Assembly: GCF_003597395.2 (NCBI RefSeq)
Contig: NC_133770.1
Coordinates: forward strand, 35,540,428 to 35,604,427
Length of the DNA stretch: 64,000 nucleotides
DNA from: Chelonoidis abingdonii
Lineage: Eukaryota > Chordata > Testudines > Testudinidae
Reading direction: 5' to 3'
How positions within the stretch are numbered: position 1 is the stretch's first letter; the number at the start of each line of letters is the position of its first letter. This document shows, piece by piece, positions 43,992 to 56,689 of this stretch. The notes beneath the pieces are model-generated. The model was not told where the DNA came from and ran no database searches. It saw only the letters and a list, made by a program, of their open reading frames with translations. The position numbers were made by a program, and so were the translations under genes.

Positions 43992-44843
43992 TGTGAGGCT
44001 GTATAACAGGTTACTACCACCCTAGAACAATAATGGCATTAGTATTTAGATGTGAATTTACTTAATGTGTAAAACTGCATGAAAACTAATGAAGAATTGT
44101 TTCTGGCTATCACACTGTGTTAATATTATGTTTACTTCTTGGAAACTGGAGCCTTGGAAATGTAACTGAAGGAATATGTTGACTTCAAAGTGTGGGTCAT
44201 TGTGTGCCCAACAATGGGGGAGCTACAGATCCATACTGTCCTGAGAACATTCTGTATCTCTGTTCCATTTGGAGGTTGTCAGCAGGTATTCCAGATACAA
44301 GACAGAGGTCTCCAAAGCCATTTTGGGCAACTCAGAGAGACCTATAGCAAACTAGGAGATACCACATCACTGCCATCATTTGGACTTATAAACTCTGACT
44401 CACCTGTTATGTATTTTATCTACTTTAACCTCTCAGTAACTTTCATTTCTTTTTCTTAGCTAATACATCTTTAGTTAGATTACTAGAGGATTGACTGTCA
44501 GTGTTGTTTTTGGTGTGAGATCCAGAGCATCCATTGACTTGGGATAAGTGACTTGCCCTTTGGGGCTGGGAGTAACCTAATACGTGGTGCTTTTTGGTTT
44601 TAATAACCTTTCATCGCAGAAGTTCAGCTTGTCTGAGTGGCAAGATGCACTGGAAAGCCTAAGGGGACTGTGAGTGGCTCCATAGTGAGACTAATAGAGT
44701 AGCCCAGGAGTTCACATTTGTTACTGCCTTGGTGAAATCTCATTATGGAATATACCACCAGTGTGGGTTATCTGCCCTGTTTTCTGGCAGTCTGACCTAA
44801 GTTTGGCACTCTCAGTTATAAGCCATATACCAGATACCATGAC
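43992..44843 (+). mobile_element. 5' LTR-like sequence of a gypsy-type element
   Basis: It begins TGTGAGGCTGTATAACAGG and ends near TACCATGACA. The end resembles that of the solo LTR at 49163-50263 (both have TCTCAGTT, then CCATGACA or GCATGGTTACA). It is followed by gag-like sequence on the same strand. Confidence 0.5.
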
Positions 44844-45009
44844 AGCTGAAATAGTCAGCAGGATTCACATGCCACAGATCAACTGGGCCTTAAGATCGGA
44901 ATCCAATGCTATTTAAAGTTTAAATTTGATATTGAGAATTTTGAGGGTTAAAGATTAGCCACAATGAGTCATATGGGAGTCTTTACAAAAAATAACTTAA
45001 ACATTATGA

Positions 45010-46330
45010 AAAGAACGGGGTATACCTATTAAGAAAGCTATCCCAGAGCGGGAACTGAGAACTTTGTTAATGGACTTTGACTAAAAAGCAGGGTCTCCGT
45101 CTCGCCTCTCCCTCTCCCCTTTCTCAAATGATGCAGAAATGATCCAAATGCAGCTCCTGACAGCCAAGAAACATCATGAACATGAAATAAAAATGATGGA
45201 ACTCCAAATGAAGAAGAAAGCAATTGATGAGATGGAGACGGAAGCCTACCAAAGATACACTCAGCAGTGGGCAGCTGAGGAAAAAAGTCACCAGAGATAA
45301 GTGGAAGCTCACACACTGCAGCTGCAAGTCCTGAAGCAGCAAAAGGAACAGCCGCTCAGCCTGTGGGTACATCCCCTCTCAATAGCAGAGAATGGAAGCC
45401 TGCCCAATGTATCATGAGTCTGACTGCACTGAGGAAGTCCTATTCACCTTTAAGAGACTGTGTGACATCCACAAGATTCCAGAGGATAAATGGATGCCAA
45501 TCCTTTTAACCAGATTGACTGGAAAAGCCAGACAAATATTTAATGAAATGAAGGTGGAGGATGCTATGATCTATAAGAACTTTAAAGAAACTCTATTGAA
45601 GATGTTTAAGATCACCCCTGAGTTTTATCGATTGAAATTTAGAAATCTTGAAATATCTGACAATATTACTTACGTGGAATATGTGCATAAGCTGTGTTGT
45701 TGTGTGAAAAAATGGATAATTGGGACAGGCATTGATAATAGTGTTAACAAGCTATTAGATTTGGTAATACAAGAACAGTTTTTCGGGGAAGTCACAGACA
45801 AGGCAAAAGCAGCTATCTGTGACAAAAAAATCTTCCACAGTTTCAAAGGCAGTAGAAATAGCTGATGAATATGTTCAGTCCAGGGCTCAGGAAGGGCACA
45901 AACCCCAGGGGAAGGGTAATTCCTCAGCTCACCAGGCTAAAAGGGATAAAGGGTTTAAGAATAAGCCTAATCTCCATTTTGTTAACAAACCTTGAGGGAG
46001 CCCAGATTTTAAAACCTCCTACCCTAAGGGAAAACCAGTAGTCTGCCATCACTGTGGGGCTCCTGACCGTATAAAACCAAATGGCCCAAAGCTTAAAACC
46101 ACCCCGCAAACTACATCCATAATCCCCACCATGAGTGTCAATACTAGCCATTAGTCTCAGAGGAAATTGTGAAGGAAGAAAATGGCATCTTAATTATATG
46201 AGAACTGAGTCTTGGGATGACAGTGAAGAATCCATTAAGAGTGCAAAAGTAAATGGCATTGAGTGTACAGTTTGGAGAGATACGGCATCTCATGTTACTT
46301 GGTTATGGAAAGTTTTGTGAGAGATGAAGA
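45010..46330 (+). mobile_element. Ty3/gypsy-type gag and protease remnant
   Basis: A charged, coiled-coil-like N-terminal region (45130-45380, with a stop) is followed by a 157-codon open stretch (45392-45865). This contains ILLTRLTGKARQIFNEM, FYRLKFRNLEIS and YVEYVHKLC, resembling the capsid/SCAN-like gag of Gmr1-type gypsy elements. A damaged zinc knuckle (CHHCGAPDRIKPNG, final Cys lost) follows near 46035-46075, and a retropepsin-like VNGIECTVWRDTASHVT near 46245-46300. Stops and frameshifts separate the parts. No RT follows; the element ends before about 46690. Confidence 0.65.
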
Positions 46331-46927
46331 TAGATTGCATGGCAGAAGTATAAATCTTTTGGTTTTAGCTGAATTTTCAGTGACTGGCTAAAATCCACCT
46401 CAAGTGGGAAGATTTTAAAGGTGAAATTGTGGTTAGCATTAGGAACTTGCTAAACAGGTTAATATTACAAGTTTTATAACCAGATCCCAGGGAAAGTTTG
46501 AATCTGACTCCTCTACTTTGCCGTTGTCAGTGAGGCCTGTGAAGGGTAGGAGAATCCCCTCAAGCTATTGTCTGTTAAGAATGGCAGCTTTCCAGCTGAG
46601 AAAGGAGATGAGGATTCTATTGCACCAGAATCACCTCTGGATTTAAGTGGAACACAGAAAGAAATTAAATCTGCCCTTAGAGAGGTGAATATAATAATAT
46701 AGATCATCACAGATCTCTGTAACTCTTAGCCATCTGCTTTGGATTCAAGTATCCTGAGTTATTAAGTATCATCTGCAAACTTGGCACCTCACTGTTTAAC
46801 TGCTTTTCCAGATAATTTCTGAGTATGTTGAACAGCATTGGTCCCAGTACACCACTATTTACCACTCACAATTCTGAAAACTGACCATTTATTGCTACTT
46901 TTTGTTTCCTGTCTTTTAACCAGTTAC

Positions 46928-47380
46928 CCGAGGTAAAAGTGAGCTGGTATGGGCCAGTACAGCGTACCAGTAAGAAGTGGCCACCAGTACAGGCCTGTAC
47001 ACAGCTGACATTAAAGCACTGCCAAGGAAACATTTTAACATTACTTTCCCTTTTGCCCTCCCCCCCAGCTGCTGGGGGCGGGGCAAAAGGGGCAGCTGTC
47101 CCAGGGTCTGGTGATTTAAAAGGGCCTGGGGCTCCCAGCCGCTGCCACTCCTAACGTGGCAGCAGTCCCAGGCCCTTTACATTGCCACCAGAGCTCTGGG
47201 TGGCACGGACTGGGTAGTGTGGAAGGGCTGGCTGGGGGAGGCTGACCGCAGACTCACCCCTTCTGCCTGAGGCCCCACCCCTTCTGCCCAAGGTCCCATC
47301 CCTTTCACCTGAGGCCCCGCCCCAGGGGCCCGGAGCTGGGCCCCCAGACCAGTAAGACTTTTAAGTTACTCTCACCCCTG
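46928..47380. mobile_element. hAT-type element nested in CR1
   Basis: Perfect eight-base target duplications CCAGTTAC (46920-46927 and 47381-47388) flank 453 bp whose right end is TTACTCTCACCCCTG and whose left end is a diverged inverted match. The interior is GC-rich with CCGCCCC runs. CR1 sequence resumes exactly after the duplication. Confidence 0.85.
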
Positions 47381-49162
47381 CCAGTTACTGATCCATGAGA
47401 GGACCTTCCCTCCTATCCCATGACTGCTTACTTTGCTTAACAGCCTTTGGTGCAGGACCCAGCTTTCTGAAAGTCCAAGTACGCTATATCCACTTGATCA
47501 CTCTTGCCCACATATTTGTTGACCCTCTCAAAAAATTCTAAGAGACAGGAGAGGTATGATTTCTCTTTACAAAAGCCATGTTGACTATTCCTCAACATAT
47601 TTTGTTCATCTATGAATCTGATAATTCTGTTCTTTACTATAGTTTCAACCAATTTGCCTGGAATTGAAGTTGTGCTTACTGGCCTGTAATTGCCAGGATT
47701 GCCTCTGAAGCCTTTAAAAAATATCAGTGATATATTTTCTATCCTCCCATCATTTGGTGCAGAGGGTGACTTAGTGGTAGGTTACATACCACATTTAGTT
47801 GTTCTGATATTTCATATTTGAGTTCAGAACTCTTGGGTGAATATCATATGGTGCTGATGAGTTTTTACTGTTTAATTTATCAATTTGTTCCAAAACCCCT
47901 TCTACCGACACCTCAGTCTCGGACAGTTCCCCAGATTTGTCACCTAATAAGAATGGATAAGGTGTGGGAATCTCTCTCACATCTTCTGTAGTGAAGACTG
48001 ATGCAAATAATACATTTAACTTCTCAACAATGGCCTTCTCTTCCTTGAGTGCGTCTTTAGAACCTCAATCGTCCAGGCTCCACACTGATTGTTTGGAAGA
48101 CTTCCCACTTCAGATGTGCTTACAAAATTTTTTTGCTGTTAGTTTTTGTGTCTTTTGCAAGTTGCTCTTCAATTCTTTTATTGCCTGCCTAATTATACAT
48201 TTATACTATAATTGCCATAATTTATGCTCCTTTCTATTTCAGCAGGATTTGACTTCCAATTTTTAAACGATTCCTCTTTGCCTCTAACTTGGGCTGGTAG
48301 TGAAGAATTCATTTTTACTATATTTGACTCTTTTACATTGTTGTGTAGCCACGGTATCTTTTTTAGGGGGGAGGGGAAGGGACCTCTTACTCTTTTTTTA
48401 TTCTTTGGAATATACATTTAGCGTGAGCCTTTATTATGGTGTTTTTACATAGTTTATGGTGTTACATAGTTTCCAGGCAAGTTGCAGGAATTTCAGTCTT
48501 GTGACTGTTTCTTTTCATTTCTGTTTACTTAGCTTCCTCATTTTGTGTTGTTTCCTTTTTGAAGTTAAATGCTACTGTGGTGGACTTCTTTGGTATTCTC
48601 CCCTCCCCTCAAGGATGTTATTTTAAATTCTATTATTGTTGCAATTAGCAAGTGGTTCTGCTATATTCACCTCTTGAACCAGATCCTTGTGCCACCTAGA
48701 ACTATATCAAGAATTGCCTCTCTCCTTGGGGGTCCCAGGACGAGCTGCTCCAAAAAGCCATCATTAATGGTGTCTCAAAATTTTATCTCTGCATCCTGTC
48801 CTGAGGTGACATATAGCCAGTCAATATGGGAATAGCTGAAATTATAGAGTTTTCTGTTTTTGTAGCCTCTCTTATCTCCAGTAAGATAGCATCTTACTAT
48901 CACCATCACCATCCTGGTCGGTTGGTCAACAGTATATTCCTACTGCTATATTCTTATTATATAAGAATGGAATTTATATCCATAGAGGTTCTATGGTACA
49001 GTTTGATTCATTTAAGATTTTTACTATATTTGACTCTATGCTTTCTTTCACATATAGTGCCACTCCGTACCAGCACAACCTACTCTGTCCTTTCTATGTA
49101 ATTGTACCGTGGTATTACCATGCTCCATAGATTATCATAGTTCCAAGTTTCTGTGATGCTTA

Positions 49163-50263
49163 TGTGATATTATCTGATTAAAATATGATTACATAGATCA
49201 CTGTTGCAACCACTGTTATATATTTGCAGCAAATCTTGTACAAACGATATCAAGGAAGGTATCTATGGAAAGGTTATGATTTGCTGAATATAATTATGCT
49301 ATCTGTATGCCTGTATCACTTTTGTATTTGAAGTTATGAATATTGGCTCTATACCTGGATTTCAAATGTTTGCTCTTGGAGTAATACCCACAAGGTAGTT
49401 AGCCAGCACATCTTGGAGGGACTATTTAAATTGAGTGGCCCATAAAAAGGACACAACTCACAATGAACCATGGGAGATGCCTATCTATACTTAATTGAAT
49501 TTCCTGCTGTGACTAAGCGAAATGCATGGACGTGGGACTTGTCCATGTGACTTGTCCATGTGACTCCAAACTCCATCTTGTTGCTGTAATTTTCCACAGT
49601 AAGAACAATGGGATTCCCTCCACGTGGCAGAAGATATAAAAGGGCCTGGAAATACTTCTATTTTGCCTCTTTCCTGCCCATACCTCTGGACTATACTAAT
49701 GGGAGCATTCTAATCAATGGACTGAGGACCTTCCAATGATTTGGAAACAGCCAGAGACTTGACTTATGCCAGCAGTTTATTCTGTCACTGCTACAAACCT
49801 GAACCAAGAACTTTTCATTTATTGTATATATTTGATTCCTTTAACTATTTTTAACTCTCATTTTTCTTTCTTTCTTTCTTTCTTTCTATGAATAAACCTT
49901 TAGATACTAAAGGATTGGCAACAGCGTGATTTTTGGGTAAGATCTAAGTTATATGTTGACCTAGGTGTATGGCTGATTCTTTGGGATAAAAAAAAAACCT
50001 TTTATTTAATGAGATTGGTTTTAAAGAACCATTCATTTTTAAATCCATTGTTTTTGGTGGTGATACAAGGACTGGAATGCTGAGGAAATTGCTGTTCTGA
50101 CGTCTTGTTAGCCAGTGTAATGAAGCAGAAGTTTACTTTTGTTGCTGGCTTGGTAGATCTCATGGGGGATTAGTCACCAGTCTTGGGGTGTATCAGCCCT
50201 ATTTCTCAGCAGTTTGTCTTGAATTTAGCATTCTCAGTTGTGACCCACAAAGGCATGGTTACA
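49163..50263 (+). mobile_element. Solo LTR, 1.1 kb, with clean TSD
   Basis: It starts TGTGATATTATCTG and ends GGCATGGTTACA, flanked by GCTTA on both sides (49158-49162 and 50264-50268). It contains a TATA box (GATATAAAAGGGCC near 49630) and AATAAA (near 49892) in the order expected of U3-R. The host CR1 continues across it. Confidence 0.85.
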
Positions 50264-50690
50264 GCTTATTATATCAATATCCTCATTTAATACCAGGCAC
50301 TCATGTTCACCCATCTTAGTATTTAGACTTCTAGCATTTGTATACAAGTATTTATGAAATTTGTCAATATTTTTTTGTCTTCCTTGATATGATGTAACTG
50401 AATGGGACTCTTTTTCATTTAACCATTTTTGTTCTGGTCCTACCTGTACTTTGTCAACTTCTATCCTCTCTTAGATAGGATACAGAGAATCTACTAGGAT
50501 ATGGAGAATCCCCATTAATACATCCTTCTACAAAGGATGTCTCTGTCTGAACCGTGTGCTCCTTCATACCTGCTGGCATACCATAAGCCCATATCCTATC
50601 ACAACATCTCATCTCATAGAATTTTGAGTGAACACAGTTCCTTTCTGCACACTGGCCCTGATTACAAGTTCTGAGCACATGGAAATATAG

Positions 50691-51481
50691 CCCTGGGCTG
50701 TATTGGGGAAATCTGGCCCCAGTAGTGTCTCAAATGAGACATCATAAAAAATTCAGCAGCCTCATTTGGAGAAAAATACCCTGACAGCCTAAAGAACAGA
50801 GAAGTTGGTTAATAATGACAACATAAATTTTTTTCTCGGCTTAAATTTTCAGGAGTGGCTACTGATCCTGGGTGTCTGAATGCCCTCTGATAGCCAAGGT
50901 CCCTTTAAGAGTTCTCAGTATTGTTGCTTTTGTTTCTGCCCCTGCTTATGAGTTTGTTGTTAAAAGGACATCCAAGATAAAGGAAGTGTTCCCTCCCCCT
51001 TCTCCCCCCCACCCCCATAATCTAAGGATTCAAAATCAATCAAATGTTGACACTGCCCCCAACTGTTAAGGCCCACATACTTTTCACCATAAGCCCCTAA
51101 CCTAGAGTATTACTTGAGGGACCAAGGTTGACACATGACTAGAAGCAGGAGTTAGCATGTGACTACCTCTAAGAGCTTCCACTCCAATTGGTAGAGGGCA
51201 GTAGGAGGTTTCAGCCTCGTAGGACTTTCCTAGGACCCAGATTGACTAACCAGGGTAAATTCTGCGGTGGGGAGACCCCTCTTCCCACTCCCTTTACCAA
51301 TTGGCCTGGGTTTCACCCCCTGTAGGTCTTCCCAGAATGGAAACATGTACTAATCAGAATAAATTAGAACAAGGGTCTAGACCAGAAACCTCAATCTCTG
51401 GAGTTTAATGGTTGGCCAGAGGGCAGCACCATCCTCAGAAGCCCCATCACTGTCTGGAAGAGGCCATCTTGTTTCAATAGC
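50691..51481. other. Unassigned intergenic sequence
   Basis: No recognised repeat borders or coding signal. 50985-51020 is a C-rich run. Confidence 0.35.
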
Positions 51482-52131
51482 ATGTCTTTCAGAAATTGTG
51501 GAAATGCTCAGAGGAAACATGGCCTTCTTCACCACCCTTGTGAGAACTACAAAACTCATTTTGCTCCAAGGTTGCTCAGTTGCCTGAGAAGAAAGCACTA
51601 CATCAGTGACAGTTCTGAGGAGGAGGGGGAGGGAGCTGCCAAAGGGGGTTCGTTGGCCTACCCATTGATGGAGATGCCAGAACCTGACCTCGACACTCAA
51701 GCGCTCATGAGGCACATTGATAAGCATGATGGCCACCCATTGTCTTTCCCCATGAAGGAAGGCAACCACAGCTCATTGGAGGCACTGTTAGACAAGATGA
51801 ACAGAGAATATGTTGCTCAGGCAAATAAACTATAAAAAGTGATGGTCAAGGATGAAGTGTAATGGGGTAGGAACCAACTTAGGGTGGTGAAAATCTAAAA
51901 ACAGGGGACTTACAGCTGTTTCTTTTCTGAATATCTCTCAACAGCTCAATGACACTTTTCTAGAGGACTCAGAGGCCATGGACAATGTTGCATCAGAGAG
52001 TGAAGATGAATCAAGCCCAACTTGTTTTTGCTCAGCACCAAGACAAATTGTTCAAGAATACACTGAGCATGAAGAGGATGACAGCTATCTGGATTTAAGG
52101 AAGGCCCTTGGCATAGAACTATGAGTTCTTG
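51482..52131 (+). pseudogene. Unassigned ORF pair with an intron-like gap
   Basis: I do not recognise this. The first stretch (to 51835) is acidic in the middle (SDSSEEEGEGAAKGG) and ends LEALLDKMNREYVAQANKL. The second (about 51953-52124) is acidic (FLEDSEAMDNVASESEDESS) and ends LDLRKALGIEL-stop. Between them is a pyrimidine-rich acceptor-like TTTTCTGAATATCTCTCAACAG. No matching donor is obvious after the first stretch. It could be two exons of an unknown gene, a fragment of a copied gene or part of a mobile element. The adjacent downstream sequence is a non-LTR RT remnant. Confidence 0.3.
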
Positions 52132-52159
52132 TATTTCTATGGTTCTCAAGAACTCATGG

Positions 52160-53040
52160 ACTGCCTTTCAAGTACCTGTCAGGCATTTCCTCTCACCATC
52201 AGCATCAAGAAAATGGTTGTATTAGGACAGGGGATTCATAAGATCCTTCAATTACCTTAAATGCAAACAAGCTAAAAGTAGTCCAAAAATTCAGCTATTT
52301 AGGTTCTACAGTGACCACCAACCTCTCACTGGATTAATATTCGCATTAGAAAGGCTGCTACTACCTTTAGCAGACTAACTAAAAGAGCATGGAACAACTG
52401 AAAGCTAACCATCAAGACCAAAATGCTAGTGTACCAAGCTTGCATCCTCAGCACTCTCATGTATGGTGGGGAAATATGAACAACTTATGTTCATAAGAAG
52501 AAAATGTTAAACAATTTCCACCTATGTTGTTTACGCCACATACTCAACACCAAATGGCAGGGTAAAGTCACCAATGCAGAGGTTCTTCAAAGGGCAAATG
52601 TACCAAGTGTGACAGCCCTGTTCAAGCAAAGATGACTGTGCTGACTGGGCCATCTGAGTAGGTTGGAAGACTGATGTATAGCCAAGGACATGCTATACAG
52701 GGAGCTATCAGAGGGAACAAGAACAGGATGTCCCAAGTTTCACATGCAAGTGAGATATGAAGGAATTTGGAACTGATCCTGATTAATGGGAAATCTTGGC
52801 AAGTGATCGTAACAAGTGGCGCTATCGTCTCCATTAGGGTATGAAAGTCCATGATAGAAGTTGGCTCCTATAGCTTGAAGAGAAAAGAAAAGGAGCAGGC
52901 AGCTCCTAACCAAGATACACACATTTGCAATAACTGCCAAAGACCATGCAAATCTCAAATTGGACTATTCAGTCACATTGCAAACCATCTGCATCATAGG
53001 CTGCAATTCCCACCACCTCTCGCAGACAAAAGAATGCCAA
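52160..53040 (+). mobile_element. Non-LTR retrotransposon RT C-terminus with C2H2-type finger
   Basis: Broken frames contain KFSYLGSTVT-like, IRKAATTFSRLTKRAWNN, QACILSTLMYGGE and RRLCWLGHLSRLED-like segments. These are typical of the end of RTE/Jockey-type RT proteins. A finger CNNCQRPCKSQIGLFSHIANH-type stretch (C-x2-C, H-x3-H) lies at 52928-52990. Many stops make it inactive. Family assignment is from memory. Confidence 0.6.
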
Positions 53041-53779
53041 CAATATGAAATTGAAAACAAACCAAGATGCCCCATCAAGCCTTTCATCTTAAAGGACCAC
53101 ACAGACCTTGTAACAGAAGCAGACAGTCACAAAGACTTTCAACAGATATTTTTATTTACAGATATCAAGATTTATAACATGTTATGTCACATGTTTGTCC
53201 TCTCTCCATTTTCTAACTTAATCTTTTTAGATTTCTTACAATTAGTCTTTTTCCTAAGCAGGTTTGTATATAGCGGTTTGATGTTTAATACTATAAGAAC
53301 ACTACGTAGTGCTCTCTTTTTAATTGAAACAGACAAATACATTTTACCTAAATTAACCAAATGTTGTCCTGTTGTGTAGACAAATTAATTTTCACTCACA
53401 AATGGGGATCTTTGGGGACAGGTGCATAAATTCCTTACGTATCTATTAATTAAGAGCTGCAATGAACAAGTCAACCAACCAAATACAGAAATTGAACTTT
53501 GTTTGAAACAAAGATGTGGGGTGGGTATAAAAACCTGAGCTCTTTTGGAGCCTGTATTTTTACAACAGAAAAGAATGACTGCTGCTAGACTGCTTGATGA
53601 AGAAAATAAGCAATCATGGACTAACTGCTGCAACTCTGTCCTGAACTTATCAGGCACAAGCACCTGCTTTCAAATTTCACTAGGACACCTCTTTTTCCCT
53701 ATGGGAGCCTCTGTACAACAGCACCACATCTGTCAGCAGCATCCAGTAGACATATGGTGACATTGAAAAAAGGCGAGAA
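53041..53779. other. Unassigned AT-rich sequence
   Basis: It follows the RT remnant; the first part may be its 3' UTR. No gene is seen. Confidence 0.35.
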
Positions 53780-54575
53780 ACTATTTTTTCCCTTTGCTTT
53801 CACAGAGGGTGGGAGCAGAAGCTGACAACATATACCCTGAACCACCCGCGACAATGTTTTTGACCCTTCAGGCATTGGGAGCTCGGCCAAGAATTCAAAT
53901 GGTTTTCGGAGAGTGTAGGAACTGTGGGATAGCTACAGTCGTCAGTCACCCCTCCCTCCGTGAGCGTCCATTTGATTCTTTGGCTTTCTGGTACACTTGT
54001 CTCAGCTCCTTAAGTTTCACGCAGCACTGTGTTGAGTCCCTGTTGTGACCTCTGTCCATTATGGCATTGGAGATTTTTTCAAATGTTTTGGCATTTCATC
54101 TTTTGGAACAGAGTTCTGATAGAACAGATTCATCTGCCCGTACAGAGATCAGATTCAGTATCTCCTGTACAGTCTGTGCTGGAGCTCTTTTTTGATTCTG
54201 GGACTCCATGGTCACCTGTGCTGATAGACGCTCCACGCTGGGCAAACAGAAAATAAAATTCAAAAATTCGCAGGGATTTTCCTGTCTACCTGGCCAGTGC
54301 ATCCGAGTTCAGATTCCTGTCCAGAGCGGTCACAACGGTGCACTGTGGGATAGCTCCCGGAGGCCAATACCATCGAATTGCAGCCACACTAACCTTAATT
54401 TGAAATGGCAATGTCTATTTCAGCACTACTCCCTTCGTCGGGGAGGAGTACAGAAATCGATTTTAAGAGCCCTTTATATCGAAGTAAAGGGCTTTGTTGT
54501 GTGGATGGGTGCAGGGTTAATTTGATTTAACACTGCTAAATTCGAGATAAACTCATAATGTAGACCAGGCCTGAA
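53780..54575 (-). mobile_element. Harbinger-type element with MYB/SANT-like gene remnant
   Basis: On the minus strand from about 54210 it starts MESQNQKRAPAQTVQEILNL, with a following SVLSELCSKR. This is the start of the Myb/SANT-like DNA-binding protein that Harbinger transposons carry beside the nuclease. Further pieces continue toward 53800 in broken frames. The right terminus (GTAGACCAGGCC near 54560-54572) matches the TIR of the MITE at 31800. The left terminus is missing. Confidence 0.65.
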
Positions 54576-55500
54576 ATATGTTGTGAGATTGGGAACACCC
54601 AAAACCAGCCTTTCAGTTACAACATAGGAGTAGTCATCAATAGCCAACACCCATGAAGAAAAGAATCCACTATCCCAGAGACTCCTTGGAAAAGGCACAT
54701 ATGCAATGGAGGCTGCTTAACCAATGGGGATTCCCTGAACCCATGTCACAGCACAGATCTTTCCAGCATGCTGAAAGAAAGTATAAAAGAGGAAGTGACA
54801 TCATCACTTGGCCTCTCTCCTCCCCCATCTCAACACCTGGAAGCACATCTGGAGGAAGAAGACTGAATTGAGGGAGTTTGCTCCCAGGCTGGAAGTTAGT
54901 CCCAAACTGTGTATTGAGGAACTGTAATCTCCTTGTACCATCTGTCAGGGTGAGAAAAGCAGTTTTATTCAACTTGCTTAAAAGTTTGGGATTTAGATTG
55001 CCTGTTTACTTCTTATTTTCTTAAGGTAACTGTCTATGACCTTTATGCCTACCATTTATAATCACTTAAAATCTGTCTTTCTGTAGTTAATAAAGCTGTT
55101 TTATATTTTACCTAAAACAGTGTGTTTGGTGGAAGTACTTGGGAAATCTCAGCTCAGGTTACAAAGGCTGATGCATGTCCACTTTCCTAGGAAGAAGTGG
55201 TGAACTAACTAATGAACTTACATTGGGCAGGCTTCTGACCAATGCAAGACTATACAGTTCAGGGTTACAAGACTGGTGAACTAGGGGCAATTGGATGGAG
55301 CCTCTCTGTTGATGGTTCATGAGTGGCTGGGAGATCATTCATGTAATACAGTTAGGTGTATCCCTGCCTGTGAATGTCTGTGTTAGTGCAGTGCCTGTCA
55401 AGAGATTTGTTGTTTGACATCAGCATCACTGTGTGAGATGGTTGGTGAGCTTGGAGGACTCAGTGGTCCCTCAGTCCAGGTTGCACTCCGGGAACCCGGT
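54576..55500 (+). mobile_element. LTR-like sequence
   Basis: It begins near TGTTGTGAGATTGGG. It has a TATA-like AGTATAAAAGAGG near 54780 and AATAAA near 55089, followed by a TG-rich region, as in the other LTRs. The right border is not certain. Confidence 0.5.
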
Positions 55501-56600
55501 CGCCCCCTCCCAAGACTCAGACCAAATATAATTCATTAAGATTTCCTCCTGCTCTACTGCTGCCTCTGGAGCAGTGAAGTGGCATTCACTGTGGCAGGTG
55601 GGTGTATGGATCATGATTACCTTAACTTTAGGGCAATTTGCTTTTATGTGGCTGGCAGCCCCACAGTGATAGCAGATTACTTGCCTACACTTTGAGTAGG
55701 GACTTTTAAATGCTGTGCTTTGGGGGTTTTTTTAAACAAAGTTGGAGTTAAGTTTATTTCCAATTCCCTCTTCTCTCTTAACCTGGGTGACATAGGGATT
55801 TCCCTTCCCCTGGGATTTGGCCCCGCATGGGCCCTTGATTCAATATATTCATCAGCAATTTCTGCAGCTGATAAAACTGTAGATAGTTTTCTGTCACAGA
55901 TGGTTGCCTTTACCACATCTATAACTACCCAGAGCAATTGCTTCTGGGCCATCAGATCAAACAGTTTTCCATAATCGCCTTCAAACCCCACTTCCATTAT
56001 CCTTTTTTCCATAAAATTACACATTTTATGTACACATTCAACATGAAGGACACTGTCAAACATTCTGAGGTTTGTATACTTCAGTCAACAGGTCTCAGGG
56101 GTAAACAAATCTTGTCAATATGTTTTCTTTAAATTTCTTCGATCACCTTCCTCCATATCATTAAAAACTTGTCACGCTTTCCCAGTTAATCTAATTAAAA
56201 GGATGGCCATCTGTTTATCTTCTGGAATATTGTGCATTCCACAAAGTCTCTCTACAGTAGAGAGGAACTCTTCTGTAGAGAGTCTGTTTCTTTATAAATT
56301 GGGTAGAGTTTTTCCTACTCCCTTGTGTTGGGGTGAAACTCCTTTTGCCGCTATAGTATTTTGAGCTGTATTGCTTGAGCCTCCAGTGGGTTCTCTCTTC
56401 AACTGCCTCTGCTGCTTGATCTGCCTGATCCACAACTCCACCATGAGTTTCTGGTGCTCAGGTTTTTCCTTGGCTCTCCACTGCTGCAGTTGGACCTGTT
56501 CCCCTGTGATGGTTGCCTTGCAGGGTCTGGGAAAGGAGGGTTCTCTTCCTCTAGATTGGACTCCATCCCCTCTCCTTCGCTTGGCACCTGGCCAAAATTT
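55501..56600 (-). mobile_element. Second gypsy-type gag remnant, minus strand
   Basis: Reverse-complement gag similar to the 45.4 kb copy: YCHC-type zinc knuckle CYHCGAASHIKANC near 55655-55695, SAAEIADEYIESRAHAGPN at about 55835-55895, and upstream MAILLIRLTGKA near 56165-56200 and a charged N-terminal part to about 56600. Frames are interrupted. Orientation is opposite to the neighbouring LTR-like sequence, so the two belong to different insertions. Confidence 0.6.
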
Positions 56601-56689
56601 ATGAGCAAACCGCTCTGCTCCTAATCTGGAGTTTTCTCTTTAAAGGATATTCCCTCTTGCAAAGGTCTTTTGTCCCAAGGCCAACATAT

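Larger units (their letters stand above)
46696..50690 (-). mobile_element. CR1 LINE, minus strand, split by a MITE and a solo LTR
   Basis: A long reverse-complement CR1. RT pieces include ETIVKNRIIRFIDEQNML and QHGFCKEKSYLSCLLEFF (47437-47652). An endonuclease-region stretch (48540-49162) contains GAGGTGACATATAGCCAGTC and resumes at 50264 after the LTR with TATATCAATATCCTCATTTA. It is interrupted by insertions at 46928-47380 and 49163-50263. Confidence 0.7.

Noticed and set aside
45010..46330. An intact endogenous retrovirus
   Set aside because: Only gag-like and protease-like remnants with stops are present; no reverse transcriptase, integrase or envelope-like sequence follows.
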